Origin: Seonamhaeicola sp. ML3
GTDB taxonomy: Bacteria > Bacteroidota > Bacteroidia > Flavobacteriales > Flavobacteriaceae
Reading direction: 5' to 3'
Assembly: GCF_023273855.1 (NCBI RefSeq)
Contig: NZ_CP096884.1
Coordinates: 1,116,001-1,180,000 of the forward strand
Length of the DNA: 64,000 nucleotides
The notes beneath the pieces are model-generated. The model was not told the origin of the DNA and did not search any database. It worked only from the letters and a program-made list of their open reading frames with translations. The translations under genes and the position numbers were made by a program. Each line of letters opens with the position of its first letter. The first letter of the stretch is position 1. Shown here in pieces: positions 25,007 through 34,759 of the stretch.

Positions 25007-26335
25007 ATGACTATGAACTGGGAACAATTACTATCCTTAAAGCGCTTTGGCGACACCAATAAAAGACTTAGAAAAGAACAGGACGAAACGCGTGTTGGTT
25101 TCGAAGTAGATTACGACCGTATCATTTTTTCTTCAGAATTTAGAAGCCTACAGGATAAAACCCAGGTTATACCACTTTCTCAAACCGATTTTGTACATAC
25201 CAGACTTACCCATAGTTTAGAGGTGAGTGTTGTTGGGCGGTCTTTGGGACGTAAAGTTGGTCAAAAAATACTGGAAAAATATCCGCATTTAAAAGAAATA
25301 CACGGCTACCAGATAAACGATTTTGGTGCTATTGTTGCTGCTGCTGCTTTGGCTCACGATATAGGCAATCCGCCATTTGGGCATTCTGGTGAAAAATCTA
25401 TTGGAGAATTTTTTAAAACGGGTGAGGGTTTACACTACAAGAATCAATTAACCGATAAAGAATACCAAGACCTTTGCGATTTTGAAGGTAATGCTAACGG
25501 TTTTAAAATTATTACCCAAAAAAACCTAAGGTTAAGCTACGCAACACTGGGTGCTTTTATGAAATACCCTAAAGAATCTTTACCTAAGAAACCATCTTCC
25601 CATATTGCTGATAAAAAATATGGTTTTTTTCAATCTGAAAAAGCCTTGTTTACTAATGTGGCTAACGAACTGGGACTTCTGGAACGTAGCAAATCTAACA
25701 TAAGCTATTCGCGACACCCATTGGCATATTTGGTCGAAGCGGCCGATGACATCTGTTACACCATAATAGATTTTGAGGACGGTATTAACCTCGGACTCAT
25801 TGAAGAAGAATTTGCTTTAGAATATTTGTCGAAAATCATTAGAAATACGATCATCCCAGAAAACTATTATAATTTATCTAGTAAACAAGAACGAATAGGT
25901 TACTTAAGGGCTCTGGCTATAGGTACTTTAATCGATGAGGCTGTAGCCATTTTTATGGAACACGAAGAAGCCATTTTAAATGGCACATTCAACTATGCTT
26001 TATTGGATAAGAGCAAATACGAGGCACAGATTAATGATATTATTAAAATAAGTATTGAAAAGATTTATCATTCTGAAGAAGTTATAGACAAAGAAATTGC
26101 TGGCTACCAAATAATAAATAAACTTTTAGGTATTTATACAAAGGCCGTAAACAACAATTTTGATGGTACCGCATCTAACTACGATAAACTTGTTCTTAAA
26201 CGACTTCCCAAAACCATAGACTTTTCAAGTGAAAACTTATACGACCGCCTCCTAGCGGTTTGCCATTATGTTTCGTTACTATCGGACAGCAAAGCTATTT
26301 TGAATTTTAAGACTATTGAGGGGGTTACTTTTTAA
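25007..26335 (+). CDS. dgt: deoxyguanosinetriphosphate triphosphohydrolase
   Basis: 442 residues, the usual length. HD-domain metal ligands are visible: H69 in RLTHSLEV, H117-D118 in AHDIGNPPFGH, and a later Asp in EAADDICY. The FRSLQDKTQV segment is the dGTPase signature. The enzyme hydrolyses dGTP (and often other dNTPs) to deoxynucleoside plus triphosphate, lowering dNTP pools; it would act against the nrdBA product, though the two loci are 11 kb apart. ATG at 25007, with a second ATG two codons later. Confidence 0.92.
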   Translation: MTMNWEQLLSLKRFGDTNKRLRKEQDETRVGFEVDYDRIIFSSEFRSLQDKTQVIPLSQTDFVHTRLTHSLEVSVVGRSLGRKVGQKILEKYPHLKEIHGYQINDFGAIVAAAALAHDIGNPPFGHSGEKSIGEFFKTGEGLHYKNQLTDKEYQDLCDFEGNANGFKIITQKNLRLSYATLGAFMKYPKESLPKKPSSHIADKKYGFFQSEKALFTNVANELGLLERSKSNISYSRHPLAYLVEAADDICYTIIDFEDGINLGLIEEEFALEYLSKIIRNTIIPENYYNLSSKQERIGYLRALAIGTLIDEAVAIFMEHEEAILNGTFNYALLDKSKYEAQINDIIKISIEKIYHSEEVIDKEIAGYQIINKLLGIYTKAVNNNFDGTASNYDKLVLKRLPKTIDFSSENLYDRLLAVCHYVSLLSDSKAILNFKTIEGVTF

Positions 26336-26431
26336 AAGTTTCAATATTACCTTAAAAAGTAGTGTTTTATATTCTGGTTGCTAAAACAAATTTTTGTTGG
26401 TTGTTCTAGAACTATGTGTATTGTTTATAAT

Positions 26432-27349
26432 TTAGTTCGCAGTAATTACTGCCTCTGGTGGTGCTTCAAGGTAACCTAACGCAACTAAAAACTCATCCAT
26501 TTTATGTACAGTATCAACGAATAATGCATTAGATTTTCTTCCGTAATTAAAAAACCCATGTCCCTCGCCATTATACGCAACCATTGTACAAGTGTTGCCA
26601 AACTTATGCATTTGCTGAGTGAATAATTCTACCGATACAAAAGGCACGGTTTTATCGTTTGTTCCATGAAAAATAATGGTTGGAGACAATGCGCTTACCA
26701 CGTGATGATAAGGAGACATATTCTCTGGTTTTGTTCCCATTCTTTTTTCTAAACGGGCCAGTCTTTCATTCGATGGCGTTTCAATACCATCTATTGGCGC
26801 AAGTACAAGAGCTGGATTAAAGAGGACTAAGGCGTTTGGTTTAGAACTGATTGATTTATCTTCATTTTCATCATCAAAATTAGGTAAAATAGCAGATGCC
26901 GCTGCTAAATGACCTCCTGCAGAACCACCTCCTGCAGCAATTCTGTTGCTATCAATACCCAAATCTCCGGCATGCTCGCGAACCCAGCGAATGGCCGATT
27001 TAGCATCCGAAACACAGTCTTTTACGAGAACACCATGCCTACTTTTAACACGATAGTCTGCAACAATCGCGACCATTCCCCTTGCCGACAAATATTCGCA
27101 ATGTTTTACAAATTGAGTAGGGCTTCCTGCACTCCAACCGCCTCCAAAGAAAAATACAATGGCAGGTACAGTATGGGTTGATTTATGATTTTCTGGACTG
27201 AATACCCACAAACTTAATTCTGATCCATTAATAGTTTTATAAGTGACTTCATTTGCTCCATCTATATCTGGAGGATATCCTGCCTGTCCTTTCGCTTCAA
27301 AACTCAAACTTAAACAGCATATTAATGCTACTAACGCTATTTTTTTCAT
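26432..27349 (-). CDS. secreted alpha/beta hydrolase (HSL/acetylesterase-like)
   Basis: 305 residues with a signal peptide (cleavage near AKGQ). FFGGGW (68-72) is the oxyanion-hole motif (HGGGW type with Phe for His). The nucleophile elbow GGGSAGG places Ser143; Asp232 (HGTNDKTVP) and His264 (GEGHGFFN) complete the triad. This is the carboxylesterase/acetyl-xylan-esterase-like branch of the fold. The substrate is unknown. Monocistronic; a small TTCAAAG/CTTTGAA inverted repeat lies upstream at 27415-27430. Confidence 0.85.
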   Translation of the reverse strand: MKKIALVALICCLSLSFEAKGQAGYPPDIDGANEVTYKTINGSELSLWVFSPENHKSTHTVPAIVFFFGGGWSAGSPTQFVKHCEYLSARGMVAIVADYRVKSRHGVLVKDCVSDAKSAIRWVREHAGDLGIDSNRIAAGGGSAGGHLAAASAILPNFDDENEDKSISSKPNALVLFNPALVLAPIDGIETPSNERLARLEKRMGTKPENMSPYHHVVSALSPTIIFHGTNDKTVPFVSVELFTQQMHKFGNTCTMVAYNGEGHGFFNYGRKSNALFVDTVHKMDEFLVALGYLEAPPEAVITAN

Positions 27350-27466
27350 GTCTTATTTATATTAAAATAGTTTGCTGTGTTGTGTTTAAGATAAGCAAAA
27401 AAAACAAGTTCAGGTTCAAAGAACTTTGAAGACAGTTGTAAAATGTTAGCAGAAAGTTTTAATGAG

Positions 27467-29218
27467 TCAACTATACCTGTTAAAGACACTTTTCAAGCTT
27501 TCTACATCCAAGCCAATCAATTTTTGTAATTCATCAACTTTACCATGTTCAACAAAATTATCTGGAACGCCTAAAGTTTTGATTATTTTGTTGTAATCAT
27601 GCTCTGAAGCAAACTCGAGAATAGCACTCCCAAAACCTCCTTTTACAGTACCATCTTCAACGGTAATAATGGTATGATATGTCTTGAATATATTATGAAG
27701 TAAAACCTCATCTAAGGGTTTTACAAACCGCATATCGTAATGAGAAACATTTAAATCTGCTATTATGGCTTCAGTAACATTTTTAGCGATAGCTCCAATA
27801 CTTAAAACAGCAAGGTTTTCACCTTGTTGTAATTGGTCGCCTTTACCAATCTCTATGGTATTAAATGGTTGTTTCCAGTTTAAAGTCACTCCTTTTCCTC
27901 TTGGGTAACGAATGGCTATAGGGTGTTCTAATCCCAACTGCGCCGTATACATAATATTGCGTAACTCAATTTCGTTTCTCGGAGTAAAAATAATTAGGTT
28001 AGGGATGCATCTTAAATAAGCCAAATCGAAAACACCGTGATGTGTAGCCCCATCCTCACCAACCAAACCAGCTCTATCTAAACAAAAAACTACTGGCAAA
28101 TTTTGTATGGCCACATCGTGTATTACTTGGTCGTAAGCACGCTGTAGAAACGTAGAGTAAATATTGCAAAACGGTATTAAACCTTGGGTGGCCATACCTG
28201 CTGATAAAGTTACTGCGTGTTGTTCTGCTATACCAACATCGAAAGCACGATCTGGCATTTCATCCATCATATATTTAAGGGAACTTCCAGTAGGCATTGC
28301 TGGTGTAATTCCAATAATTTTTTCATTTTGTTTGGCTAATTCTACGATGGTATGACCAAACACATCCTGATACTTTGGAGGCTGTTGTAAACCAGATTTC
28401 GGTAACAAATCGCCTGTAGAGGCATCAAATTTACCTGGTGCATGATATTTTACTTGGTCGTGTTCGGCTTGTTTTAACCCTTTGCCTTTTGTAGTAATGA
28501 TGTGTAATAATTTAGGCCCTTTAACCGATTTTAATCGCTCTAATTCTGAAATAATTTTATTGATATCATGCCCATCAATGGGTCCAGAATAATCAAAGTT
28601 TAAAGCCTCTATAATATTATTACGCCTTTGCGTCCCTTTTTTAACGTTGGTTAAATATTGTTTTAAGGCGCCTACACTTGGATCAATTCCTATGGCATTA
28701 TCATTTAACACTACCAATACGTTGGCATCGGTTACTCCTGCGTGATTCAAACCTTCAAAAGCCATACCGCTAGCAATAGAAGCATCGCCAATAACGGCAA
28801 TGTGATGTTTGTATTCTCCTTTCAGTTTAGATGCAATAGCCATTCCTAATGCCGCTGAAATGGATGTAGATGAGTGTCCAACACCAAAAGCATCATACTC
28901 GCTTTCCTCTCGTTTTGGAAATCCGCTTATACCGCCTAATTGCCTATTGGTATCAAAAATATCTTTTCTTCCTGTTAGGATTTTATGGCCATAGGCTTGA
29001 TGCCCCACATCCCAAATCAATAAATCTTCTGGGGTATTAAATACATAATGCAATGCAATAGTGAGTTCTACAACCCCTAAACTGGCACCAAGATGTCCTT
29101 CTTTAGTTGCCACAATGTTGATGATAAACTCCCGTAACTCTTTGGCCAAAAGAGGCAACTGGTCCTCTTTCAAATTACGTAAATCTACAGGTGAGTTTAT
29201 ATGTTTTAACAATTGCAC
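27467..29218 (-). CDS. dxs: 1-deoxy-D-xylulose-5-phosphate synthase
   Basis: 583 residues from the GTG at 29218. The open frame extends to an ATG at 29237-29239, but that lies upstream of a strong -7 box (29229-29236), so the transcript probably starts just before the GTG. Motifs: HLGASLGVVELTIALHYVF near the N-terminus, the thiamine-diphosphate region GDASIASGMAFEGLNHAG...NDN, and transketolase-type central and C-terminal domains (GEDGATHHGVFD, RYPRGKG). It condenses pyruvate and glyceraldehyde 3-phosphate, the first step of the MEP isoprenoid pathway. Confidence 0.95.
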   Translation of the reverse strand: MQLLKHINSPVDLRNLKEDQLPLLAKELREFIINIVATKEGHLGASLGVVELTIALHYVFNTPEDLLIWDVGHQAYGHKILTGRKDIFDTNRQLGGISGFPKREESEYDAFGVGHSSTSISAALGMAIASKLKGEYKHHIAVIGDASIASGMAFEGLNHAGVTDANVLVVLNDNAIGIDPSVGALKQYLTNVKKGTQRRNNIIEALNFDYSGPIDGHDINKIISELERLKSVKGPKLLHIITTKGKGLKQAEHDQVKYHAPGKFDASTGDLLPKSGLQQPPKYQDVFGHTIVELAKQNEKIIGITPAMPTGSSLKYMMDEMPDRAFDVGIAEQHAVTLSAGMATQGLIPFCNIYSTFLQRAYDQVIHDVAIQNLPVVFCLDRAGLVGEDGATHHGVFDLAYLRCIPNLIIFTPRNEIELRNIMYTAQLGLEHPIAIRYPRGKGVTLNWKQPFNTIEIGKGDQLQQGENLAVLSIGAIAKNVTEAIIADLNVSHYDMRFVKPLDEVLLHNIFKTYHTIITVEDGTVKGGFGSAILEFASEHDYNKIIKTLGVPDNFVEHGKVDELQKLIGLDVESLKSVFNRYS

Positions 29219-29228
29219 TTGCACGGCA

Positions 29229-29256
29229 CAAAAGTACAAGAATTATTATTCTTCAA
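29229..29256 (-). promoter_or_regulatory. dxs promoter (TTG-N17-TACTTTTG)
   Basis: On the minus strand TTG (29256-29254), 17 bases, then TACTTTTG (29236-29229): a full match to the Flavobacterium consensus TTG-N17-23-TAnnTTTG. The -33 element lies in the end of the upstream tonB-like gene. Transcription would start at about 29222, a few bases from the GTG start, so the mRNA may be nearly leaderless. Confidence 0.65.
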
Positions 29257-30211
29257 CATTAAAAACGATTGGTAAGGTATAAGCTATTTTTATAGGTTTT
29301 CCCCTTTGCTTGGCAGGAATAAATTTTGGTAATAGCCCAAAGACTCTTTTCGCTTCTTTTTCAAGAGCTGGATGAGGAGCTCTTACTTGGATTTTAGAAA
29401 TACGCCCAGTATTATCGATTTCAAAACGGACAACTATTTTTTGCTTGCCTTTTAAGCCCGAGCACACATCTGTTTTGAAATTTTCTGACACAAATTCTGT
29501 CATTCGCTTCTGAAAATAATCTCGCTTTTCTTTGATGGAAAAATCTACAGCTGTGCCTTTAAACTCTGGTGGATTCTCAACAGCTACAAAACCCATAATC
29601 ACATCTCCTTTAATCTCATGTTCTGCTTCAGGACACCATGTCGGCACTACCATTTTGTTAATTAATGAGTCTGTGTTAGGTTCTGAATAGTCTATATCTC
29701 CAACTATAGGAATGGCTATCTCTCCATCAATTGGAATTTCCTCAATGTCATCTGCTTTTTTAGACTTTGGTCTTTGTTCTGGTATTGAATCCATTTGCTC
29801 GATTATGGGTAAACCCCCTAAAACATCAACAGTCTCTTTACTTAAAGAATCTATAACCTCTACACTATCAATTTTTTGGTGTTCGCCCCTTTTATTGGTG
29901 CAATTCATCAAACTGGTTCCCATAGTAATTAGTAATGCTAGTAAAAACAGTTTATGAAAGCTATGTTGTCTCTGCAAAACTTCTGATGGCACACGAATAT
30001 TTATACTGTCTAATTGCGTTGGTTTAAAATGTCCGCAAATGCGCTTTCCCATATTCAGATTAACAAAATCCTGAATTTCATTGGTGTTCATTTTAGTAAA
30101 ATCGATTACCGTTTTAGAACAAGCGTCGCAATAACGACCTTTTTCCTTAGGTGTCATGGTATTCCAATCTTCATGACAAGGTTCTGGAATTTTGATAGAA
30201 AAATATTTCAT
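29246..30211 (-). CDS. energy transducer TonB-like protein with N-terminal Cys-motif domain
   Basis: 321 residues. The N-terminal ~75 residues form a Bacteroidetes-specific module with Cys12, CxxC (GRYCDACSKTVIDF) and a later Cys (RICGHF), possibly a metal ribbon. A single membrane helix follows (~86-104). Then comes a long acidic/Pro linker and a TonB C-terminal domain (KIVVRFEIDNTGRISKIQV ... KPIKIAYTLPIVF). It would couple the proton gradient to outer-membrane receptors, or serve as an envelope sensor; which receptor is unknown. It precedes dxs, but dxs has its own promoter. Confidence 0.8.
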   Translation of the reverse strand: MKYFSIKIPEPCHEDWNTMTPKEKGRYCDACSKTVIDFTKMNTNEIQDFVNLNMGKRICGHFKPTQLDSINIRVPSEVLQRQHSFHKLFLLALLITMGTSLMNCTNKRGEHQKIDSVEVIDSLSKETVDVLGGLPIIEQMDSIPEQRPKSKKADDIEEIPIDGEIAIPIVGDIDYSEPNTDSLINKMVVPTWCPEAEHEIKGDVIMGFVAVENPPEFKGTAVDFSIKEKRDYFQKRMTEFVSENFKTDVCSGLKGKQKIVVRFEIDNTGRISKIQVRAPHPALEKEAKRVFGLLPKFIPAKQRGKPIKIAYTLPIVFNVEE

Positions 30212-30279
30212 AATGGTAAGTGATTTGTAAATATTTTCATCAAACTCCTTGCCGAAATATTTAATATCATCTGAAATCG

Positions 30280-30287
30280 TAAATTTG
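30280..30287 (+). promoter_or_regulatory. putative -7 box of tadA
   Basis: TAAATTTG, a perfect TAnnTTTG match, 5 bases before the tadA ATG. That would make the transcript leaderless or nearly so. The nearest TTG is 28 bases upstream, slightly too far. Confidence 0.4.
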
Positions 30288-30292
30288 CTCTT

Positions 30293-30742
30293 ATGGAGAA
30301 CATTTTTGATGATGCTTATTTCATGCGGAAGGCTTTACAAGAGGCTGAAATGGCTTTTGAAAAAGGCGAGATTCCTGTTGGTGCAGTCATTGTAATTGAC
30401 GATAAAATTATTGCCCGCGGACATAACCTTACCGAAACTCTAAACGATGTTACTGCGCATGCTGAAATGCAAGCTATAACAGCAGCAGCAAACTTTCTAG
30501 GAGGAAAATATCTTAAAAATTGCACATTATACGTAACGCTAGAACCTTGCCAAATGTGTGCTGGAGCCTTGTACTGGAGTCAAATTTCTAGAGTAGTTTA
30601 CGGTGCTAGGGATTTAGAACGCGGATGTATCAATATGAAAACCAAACTGCACCCAAAAACAAAAATTGAAGGAGGGGTCTTGGCCGATGAAGCCAGTGAA
30701 ATATTAAAACGCTTTTTTATTATTAAGCGGAATTTGAATTAG
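30293..30742 (+). CDS. tadA: tRNA-specific adenosine deaminase (TadA-type)
   Basis: 149 residues. Zinc and catalytic residues: H56-A-E58 in HAEMQ, and C86/C89 in PCQMCAGAL. EIPVGAVIV near residue 26 and MRKALQEAEMA are TadA-like. It converts adenosine 34 of tRNA-Arg to inosine. Flavobacterial paralogues acting on other nucleosides (guanine deaminase) exist, but the VYGARDLERGC stretch fits TadA. The last 4 bases overlap the end of the convergent small membrane gene. Confidence 0.88.
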   Translation: MENIFDDAYFMRKALQEAEMAFEKGEIPVGAVIVIDDKIIARGHNLTETLNDVTAHAEMQAITAAANFLGGKYLKNCTLYVTLEPCQMCAGALYWSQISRVVYGARDLERGCINMKTKLHPKTKIEGGVLADEASEILKRFFIIKRNLN

Positions 30743-30975
30743 TGCTTATTCTCTTTCTGAGACGCCTTCATTTTATCCAAATTCTCCTTAGTTAGCATAT
30801 AGTCTTTTATGTCCTTATCTTTCCAACGGTAATAAGAAAAAAGGGGAAATACGACAAGAAATAATCCTGCTGTACCAAATCCAATAAGCTTTTGCGAGTA
30901 TTCTAAATCCAATAAAAAACCCGTTAGAATTAGACCTATTGAAACTATTAAAAATATAAGAACGATATGCTTCAT
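30739..30975 (-). CDS. small two-helix membrane protein behind the ClC gene
   Basis: 78 residues with two hydrophobic segments (~3-23 and ~32-50) and a charged Lys-rich tail (NLDKMKASQKENKH). Its ATG begins immediately after the TAA stop of the ClC gene, so translation is probably coupled. No family recognised; perhaps a companion of the channel. It overlaps tadA by 4 bases tail to tail. Confidence 0.65.
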   Translation of the reverse strand: MKHIVLIFLIVSIGLILTGFLLDLEYSQKLIGFGTAGLFLVVFPLFSYYRWKDKDIKDYMLTKENLDKMKASQKENKH

Positions 30976-32763
30976 TTAATGTGTAACGTTTATTAATTGT
31001 CGGCGATAAGCAGTTAATAGTTTAGATTTAGATATATACCCATAGTATTTGCCCTTTTTAATAACGGGTAAATTCCAAGCACCACTGGTTTTGAATTTTT
31101 TCATAATGTCGCTCATGGAGTCTTCATCATAATTAATGATTCCTGCATCGGCGTGCATTAAACTTTCGGCGGTCACTTTATCATAAAGATCGGTATTAAA
31201 CATCATATGCCTTATATCGTCAAGTCTAATCACCCCTAAAAATTCATGATTCTCGCTTACGACAGGAAAATGGTTTCTAGAAGATTTTGCTACAGCATTT
31301 TTAAGAATCTTACCAAGGCTCATATCTGGTGTTAGTATAACGAAATTGGTTTCTATAACCTTATCGATTTCAAGCATCATCAATACATTTTGATCCTTGT
31401 TATGAGTAATAAGCTCTCCTCGTTTTGCCAATTTGAATGTATAAATTGAATGCGATACGTAGTATTTTGTAATGGCAAATGAAATCGCAGATACTAACAT
31501 TAGTGGTACAAATAACTCATAGCCTCCTGTAATTTCTGCTATAAGGAAAATAGCAGTTAAAGGGGCATGTAATACTCCTGCCATTAACCCTGTCATACCA
31601 ATAAGGGTGAAGTTAGACTCTGATACATTAACATCTAAGCCCAAATTATTAATAATCTTAGCAAAGGCATTTCCCAAGGCGCTGCCCATAACCAGTGTTG
31701 GAATAAAAACACCACCAACACCACCAGCTCCAAAGGTAGTGGTCATAGCAATGGCTTTAAACAGTGTAATTCCAATAAGAAGGGCGATAACAATCCAAAT
31801 ATTCTCTAAATCAAAATTAAAAGGGGTATTGCCTATAGCTGCGATATGATCACCTTTTAAAAGGTTGTTCATAATACCATAACCTTCACCATAGAGTGGA
31901 GGAATAACGTATAACATTGTACCTATTGCCAGACCTCCAATGACTAGGCGTTTCGCTCTACTTTCGAACGACTTGAAAAAGTCTGTTATACTAAAAAAAA
32001 CTTTTGAAAAATAAACCGACATAAGCCCAGTTACCAAACCTAAAAGCACATAAAACAGAATATCGTTAATCTCGAATTTGTCTATCAATTCAAAACGAAG
32101 CAATACGTCTGTTCCAAGAAAAAAATAAGAAGTAACAACTGCAGAAACTGAAGCCAAAAGTAAAGGCACTAAAGAAGCAAAAGCGATATCTAAGCTAAAA
32201 ATTTCTATAGCAAATACAATGGCGGCAATTGGCGCCTTAAACATCGATGCCATAGCACCTGCAGAGGCACAACCAATAAGTAGCATTCGTGTTTTTGTGT
32301 TCATATGGAATAGCCTGGCGGTATTAGACCCCAATGCTGAACCAATACTTACCGCAGGCCCTTGCAACCCCACAGAACCACCAAAACCAGCAGTTAACGG
32401 TGCCGTAATCAATCCCGCATAGATATTGTATCTAGGTATGATTCCATTAAGCTTGGATATGGCATGTAATGTCGTGGATATACCATGGCCAATATGCTTT
32501 TTTAGCCAAGTTTGCTTTATAATATAGACCAGTAAAAGACCAATAATAGGAAGTATAAAATAAAGGGTGCTTTGGTAATCTTTAAAGATATATAGATTAA
32601 AAAAATACCTAATGTAGTAGGTGAGGTTTTTTAGTACCACTGTCCCCATACCTGCCAAAAAACCAACAAGAATACTAAGCATGTAAACGAATTGTCGCTC
32701 TGAAATATGCTTGTATTTCCAGATTAGAAATTTTCTTAAAAGACTCTTGACGCTTAAAGGCAT
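30976..32763 (-). CDS. ClC family chloride channel with CBS pair; gating Glu replaced by Gln
   Basis: 595 residues from the ATG at 32763; the longer GTG frame starts inside the aspS terminator and is rejected. ClC landmarks: GHGIS near residue 93 (selectivity motif), GSVGLQGPAVSIGSALG near 128-144 and GGVFIPTLVMGS (GxFxP). Two CBS domains fill the last ~130 residues. In the second motif most ClCs have G-R/L-E-G/A-P; here the Glu (E148 of E. coli ClC-ec1) is Gln134 (codon CAA). In ClC-ec1 the E148Q change abolishes proton coupling, so a passive channel is predicted. Inner membrane. Confidence 0.9.
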   Translation of the reverse strand: MPLSVKSLLRKFLIWKYKHISERQFVYMLSILVGFLAGMGTVVLKNLTYYIRYFFNLYIFKDYQSTLYFILPIIGLLLVYIIKQTWLKKHIGHGISTTLHAISKLNGIIPRYNIYAGLITAPLTAGFGGSVGLQGPAVSIGSALGSNTARLFHMNTKTRMLLIGCASAGAMASMFKAPIAAIVFAIEIFSLDIAFASLVPLLLASVSAVVTSYFFLGTDVLLRFELIDKFEINDILFYVLLGLVTGLMSVYFSKVFFSITDFFKSFESRAKRLVIGGLAIGTMLYVIPPLYGEGYGIMNNLLKGDHIAAIGNTPFNFDLENIWIVIALLIGITLFKAIAMTTTFGAGGVGGVFIPTLVMGSALGNAFAKIINNLGLDVNVSESNFTLIGMTGLMAGVLHAPLTAIFLIAEITGGYELFVPLMLVSAISFAITKYYVSHSIYTFKLAKRGELITHNKDQNVLMMLEIDKVIETNFVILTPDMSLGKILKNAVAKSSRNHFPVVSENHEFLGVIRLDDIRHMMFNTDLYDKVTAESLMHADAGIINYDEDSMSDIMKKFKTSGAWNLPVIKKGKYYGYISKSKLLTAYRRQLINVTH

Positions 32764-32777
32764 TTTTAAAATTAATA

Positions 32778-32804
32778 AAAAATCCCGCACAAAGCAGGAT
32801 TTTT
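32778..32804 (-). terminator. terminator of aspS
   Basis: AAAAATCC (32778-32785) pairs with GGATTTTT (32797-32804), with an inner GC/GC pair across one mismatch. On the minus strand the T-rich arm follows. It lies just behind the aspS stop. Confidence 0.75.
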
Positions 32805-32809
32805 ATAGG

Positions 32810-34564
32810 TTATGATTTTAAGTTTAGTTTTAAACTTAGTTCTTCAAGTTGTTCATCATCTATAGGTGCTGGTGCATCTATCATTACATCGCGTCCAGAA
32901 TTATTCTTAGGGAAAGCGATAAAATCCCTTATGGTTTCTTGTCCGCCTAAAATGGCCACCAATCTATCCAGTCCAAATGCTAATCCACCATGTGGTGGCG
33001 CGCCGTATTGGAAGGCATCCATTAAGAATCCGAACTGCGCTTTAGCTTCTTCTTCAGAAAACCCTAAATAATCAAACATTAATGCCTGCGTTTCTTTATC
33101 ATGAATTCTAATAGAACCTCCTCCAATTTCGTTACCGTTTAATACTAAATCGTAGGCATTAGCTTTAACAGCGCCTGGATCTGTCTTTAATAGTTCAATC
33201 TGTCCAGGTTTCGGTGAAGTAAATGGATGGTGCATGGCATGGTAACGTTCTGTTTCCTCGTCCCATTCCAATAATGGGAAATCCATGACCCAAAGTGGAG
33301 CGAACTCGTCCGGCTTACGTAAACCTAGACGCTCGGCCAATTCCATTCTTAAAGCACTCAGTTGTGTACGTACTTTATTGGTATCTCCAGAAAGTACACA
33401 AATTAAATCGCCAGCCTTAGCTCCAGTAACCTCAGCCCACTTGGCTAAATCGTCTTGGTCGTAAAATTTATCTACAGACGATTTAAATGAACCATCGTCA
33501 TTACAACGACAGTAAACCATTCCTAGAGCACCAACTTGCGGACGTTTCACCCAATCTATTAATTTATCTATTTCCTTTCTAGTATAACTGTTTCCACCTG
33601 GTACGGCAATACCAACTACCAATTCGGCTTTATTAAATACGTTGAAACCTTTATGTTGAGCTACTGCATTCAACTCCCCGAATTCCATTCCAAAACGAAT
33701 ATCTGGCTTGTCGTTGCCATATAAGCGCATGGCGTCGTCATACTGAATTCTCGGGAACTTATCTATTTCAACTCCATTAATTTCTTTTAACAAGTGACGT
33801 GTTAACCCTTCGAAAGCATTCAATATATCCTCTTGCTCAATAAACGCCATTTCACAGTCTATCTGTGTAAACTCTGGCTGCCTATCGGCACGTAAATCTT
33901 CATCTCTAAAACATTTTACAATCTGGAAATACTTATCCATACCGCCTACCATAAGCAATTGCTTAAAGGTTTGTGGCGATTGTGGTAAGGCGTAAAACTC
34001 ACCTTCGTTCATTCTAGATGGCACTACGAAATCACGAGCACCTTCTGGTGTAGATTTGATTAAATATGGTGTTTCAACCTCAACAAAACCATCTTTTGAT
34101 AGGTAGTTTCTAACTTCTTGAGTTACTTTATGCCTAAAGATTAAACTATCTCTAACCGGATTACGACGAATATCTAAGTAACGATATTTCATACGTAATT
34201 CTTCTCCACCATCAGTTTCATCTTCAATTGTAAAAGGAGGGACTATGGCTTCATTTAAAACATTAAGTTCAGAAACCAAAATTTCAATATCCCCCGTTTG
34301 GATATTTGGGTTTTTAGAAGCACGCTCTACAACTGTTCCCCTAGCCTGAACTACAAATTCTCTTCCAAGGCTTTGGGCCTTTTCTATAATTTCTTTTGAA
34401 GTACGCTCTTCATCAAAAACCAATTGAGTAATGCCGTATCTGTCTCGCAAATCTACCCAAACAATAAACCCTTTATCGCGAGATTTTTGCACCCAACCGG
34501 CTAGGGTAACCTCTTCATTTATATTTGCAGCCCTTAACTCGCCACAATTATGACTTCTATACAT
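32810..34564 (-). CDS. aspS: aspartate--tRNA ligase
   Basis: 584 residues from the ATG at 34564 ([11 protein letters not shown]); the seven extra codons upstream start at TTG. N-terminal OB-fold anticodon domain ([24 protein letters not shown]), class II motif 2 ([20 protein letters not shown]), bacterial-type insert domain and motif 3 ([14 protein letters not shown]). The length and the insert mark the bacterial AspRS. It charges tRNA-Asp. It has its own promoter and terminator. Confidence 0.97.
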   Translation of the reverse strand: MYRSHNCGELRAANINEEVTLAGWVQKSRDKGFIVWVDLRDRYGITQLVFDEERTSKEIIEKAQSLGREFVVQARGTVVERASKNPNIQTGDIEILVSELNVLNEAIVPPFTIEDETDGGEELRMKYRYLDIRRNPVRDSLIFRHKVTQEVRNYLSKDGFVEVETPYLIKSTPEGARDFVVPSRMNEGEFYALPQSPQTFKQLLMVGGMDKYFQIVKCFRDEDLRADRQPEFTQIDCEMAFIEQEDILNAFEGLTRHLLKEINGVEIDKFPRIQYDDAMRLYGNDKPDIRFGMEFGELNAVAQHKGFNVFNKAELVVGIAVPGGNSYTRKEIDKLIDWVKRPQVGALGMVYCRCNDDGSFKSSVDKFYDQDDLAKWAEVTGAKAGDLICVLSGDTNKVRTQLSALRMELAERLGLRKPDEFAPLWVMDFPLLEWDEETERYHAMHHPFTSPKPGQIELLKTDPGAVKANAYDLVLNGNEIGGGSIRIHDKETQALMFDYLGFSEEEAKAQFGFLMDAFQYGAPPHGGLAFGLDRLVAILGGQETIRDFIAFPKNNSGRDVMIDAPAPIDDEQLEELSLKLNLKS

Positions 34565-34582
34565 GCTTATGATTTTGAGGTG

Positions 34583-34615
34583 CAAATTTAATGAAGTTTG
34601 TTGACTCTACATCAA
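34583..34615 (-). promoter_or_regulatory. aspS promoter (TTG-N22-TAAATTTG)
   Basis: On the minus strand TTG (34615-34613), 22 bases, TAAATTTG (34590-34583), a full match to the flavobacterial consensus, 18 bases before the aspS ATG. Confidence 0.65.
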
Positions 34616-34759
34616 AATTCCAAACTCAAAATTCCAAATCCCAAAAACTGAATAAAACTAATATAAATGGCTCGCCAAGTCGTTAAGAGACAAATCTTAA
34701 ATCTCAAGTTCTAAATCGAAAAAACTGTTGACTGCATTATACTTTCTGCCAACTGAAAC

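Noticed and set aside
32764-32790. N-terminal extension of the ClC protein from a GTG
   Set aside because: These codons lie inside the aspS terminator hairpin; the ATG at 32763 is the better start.
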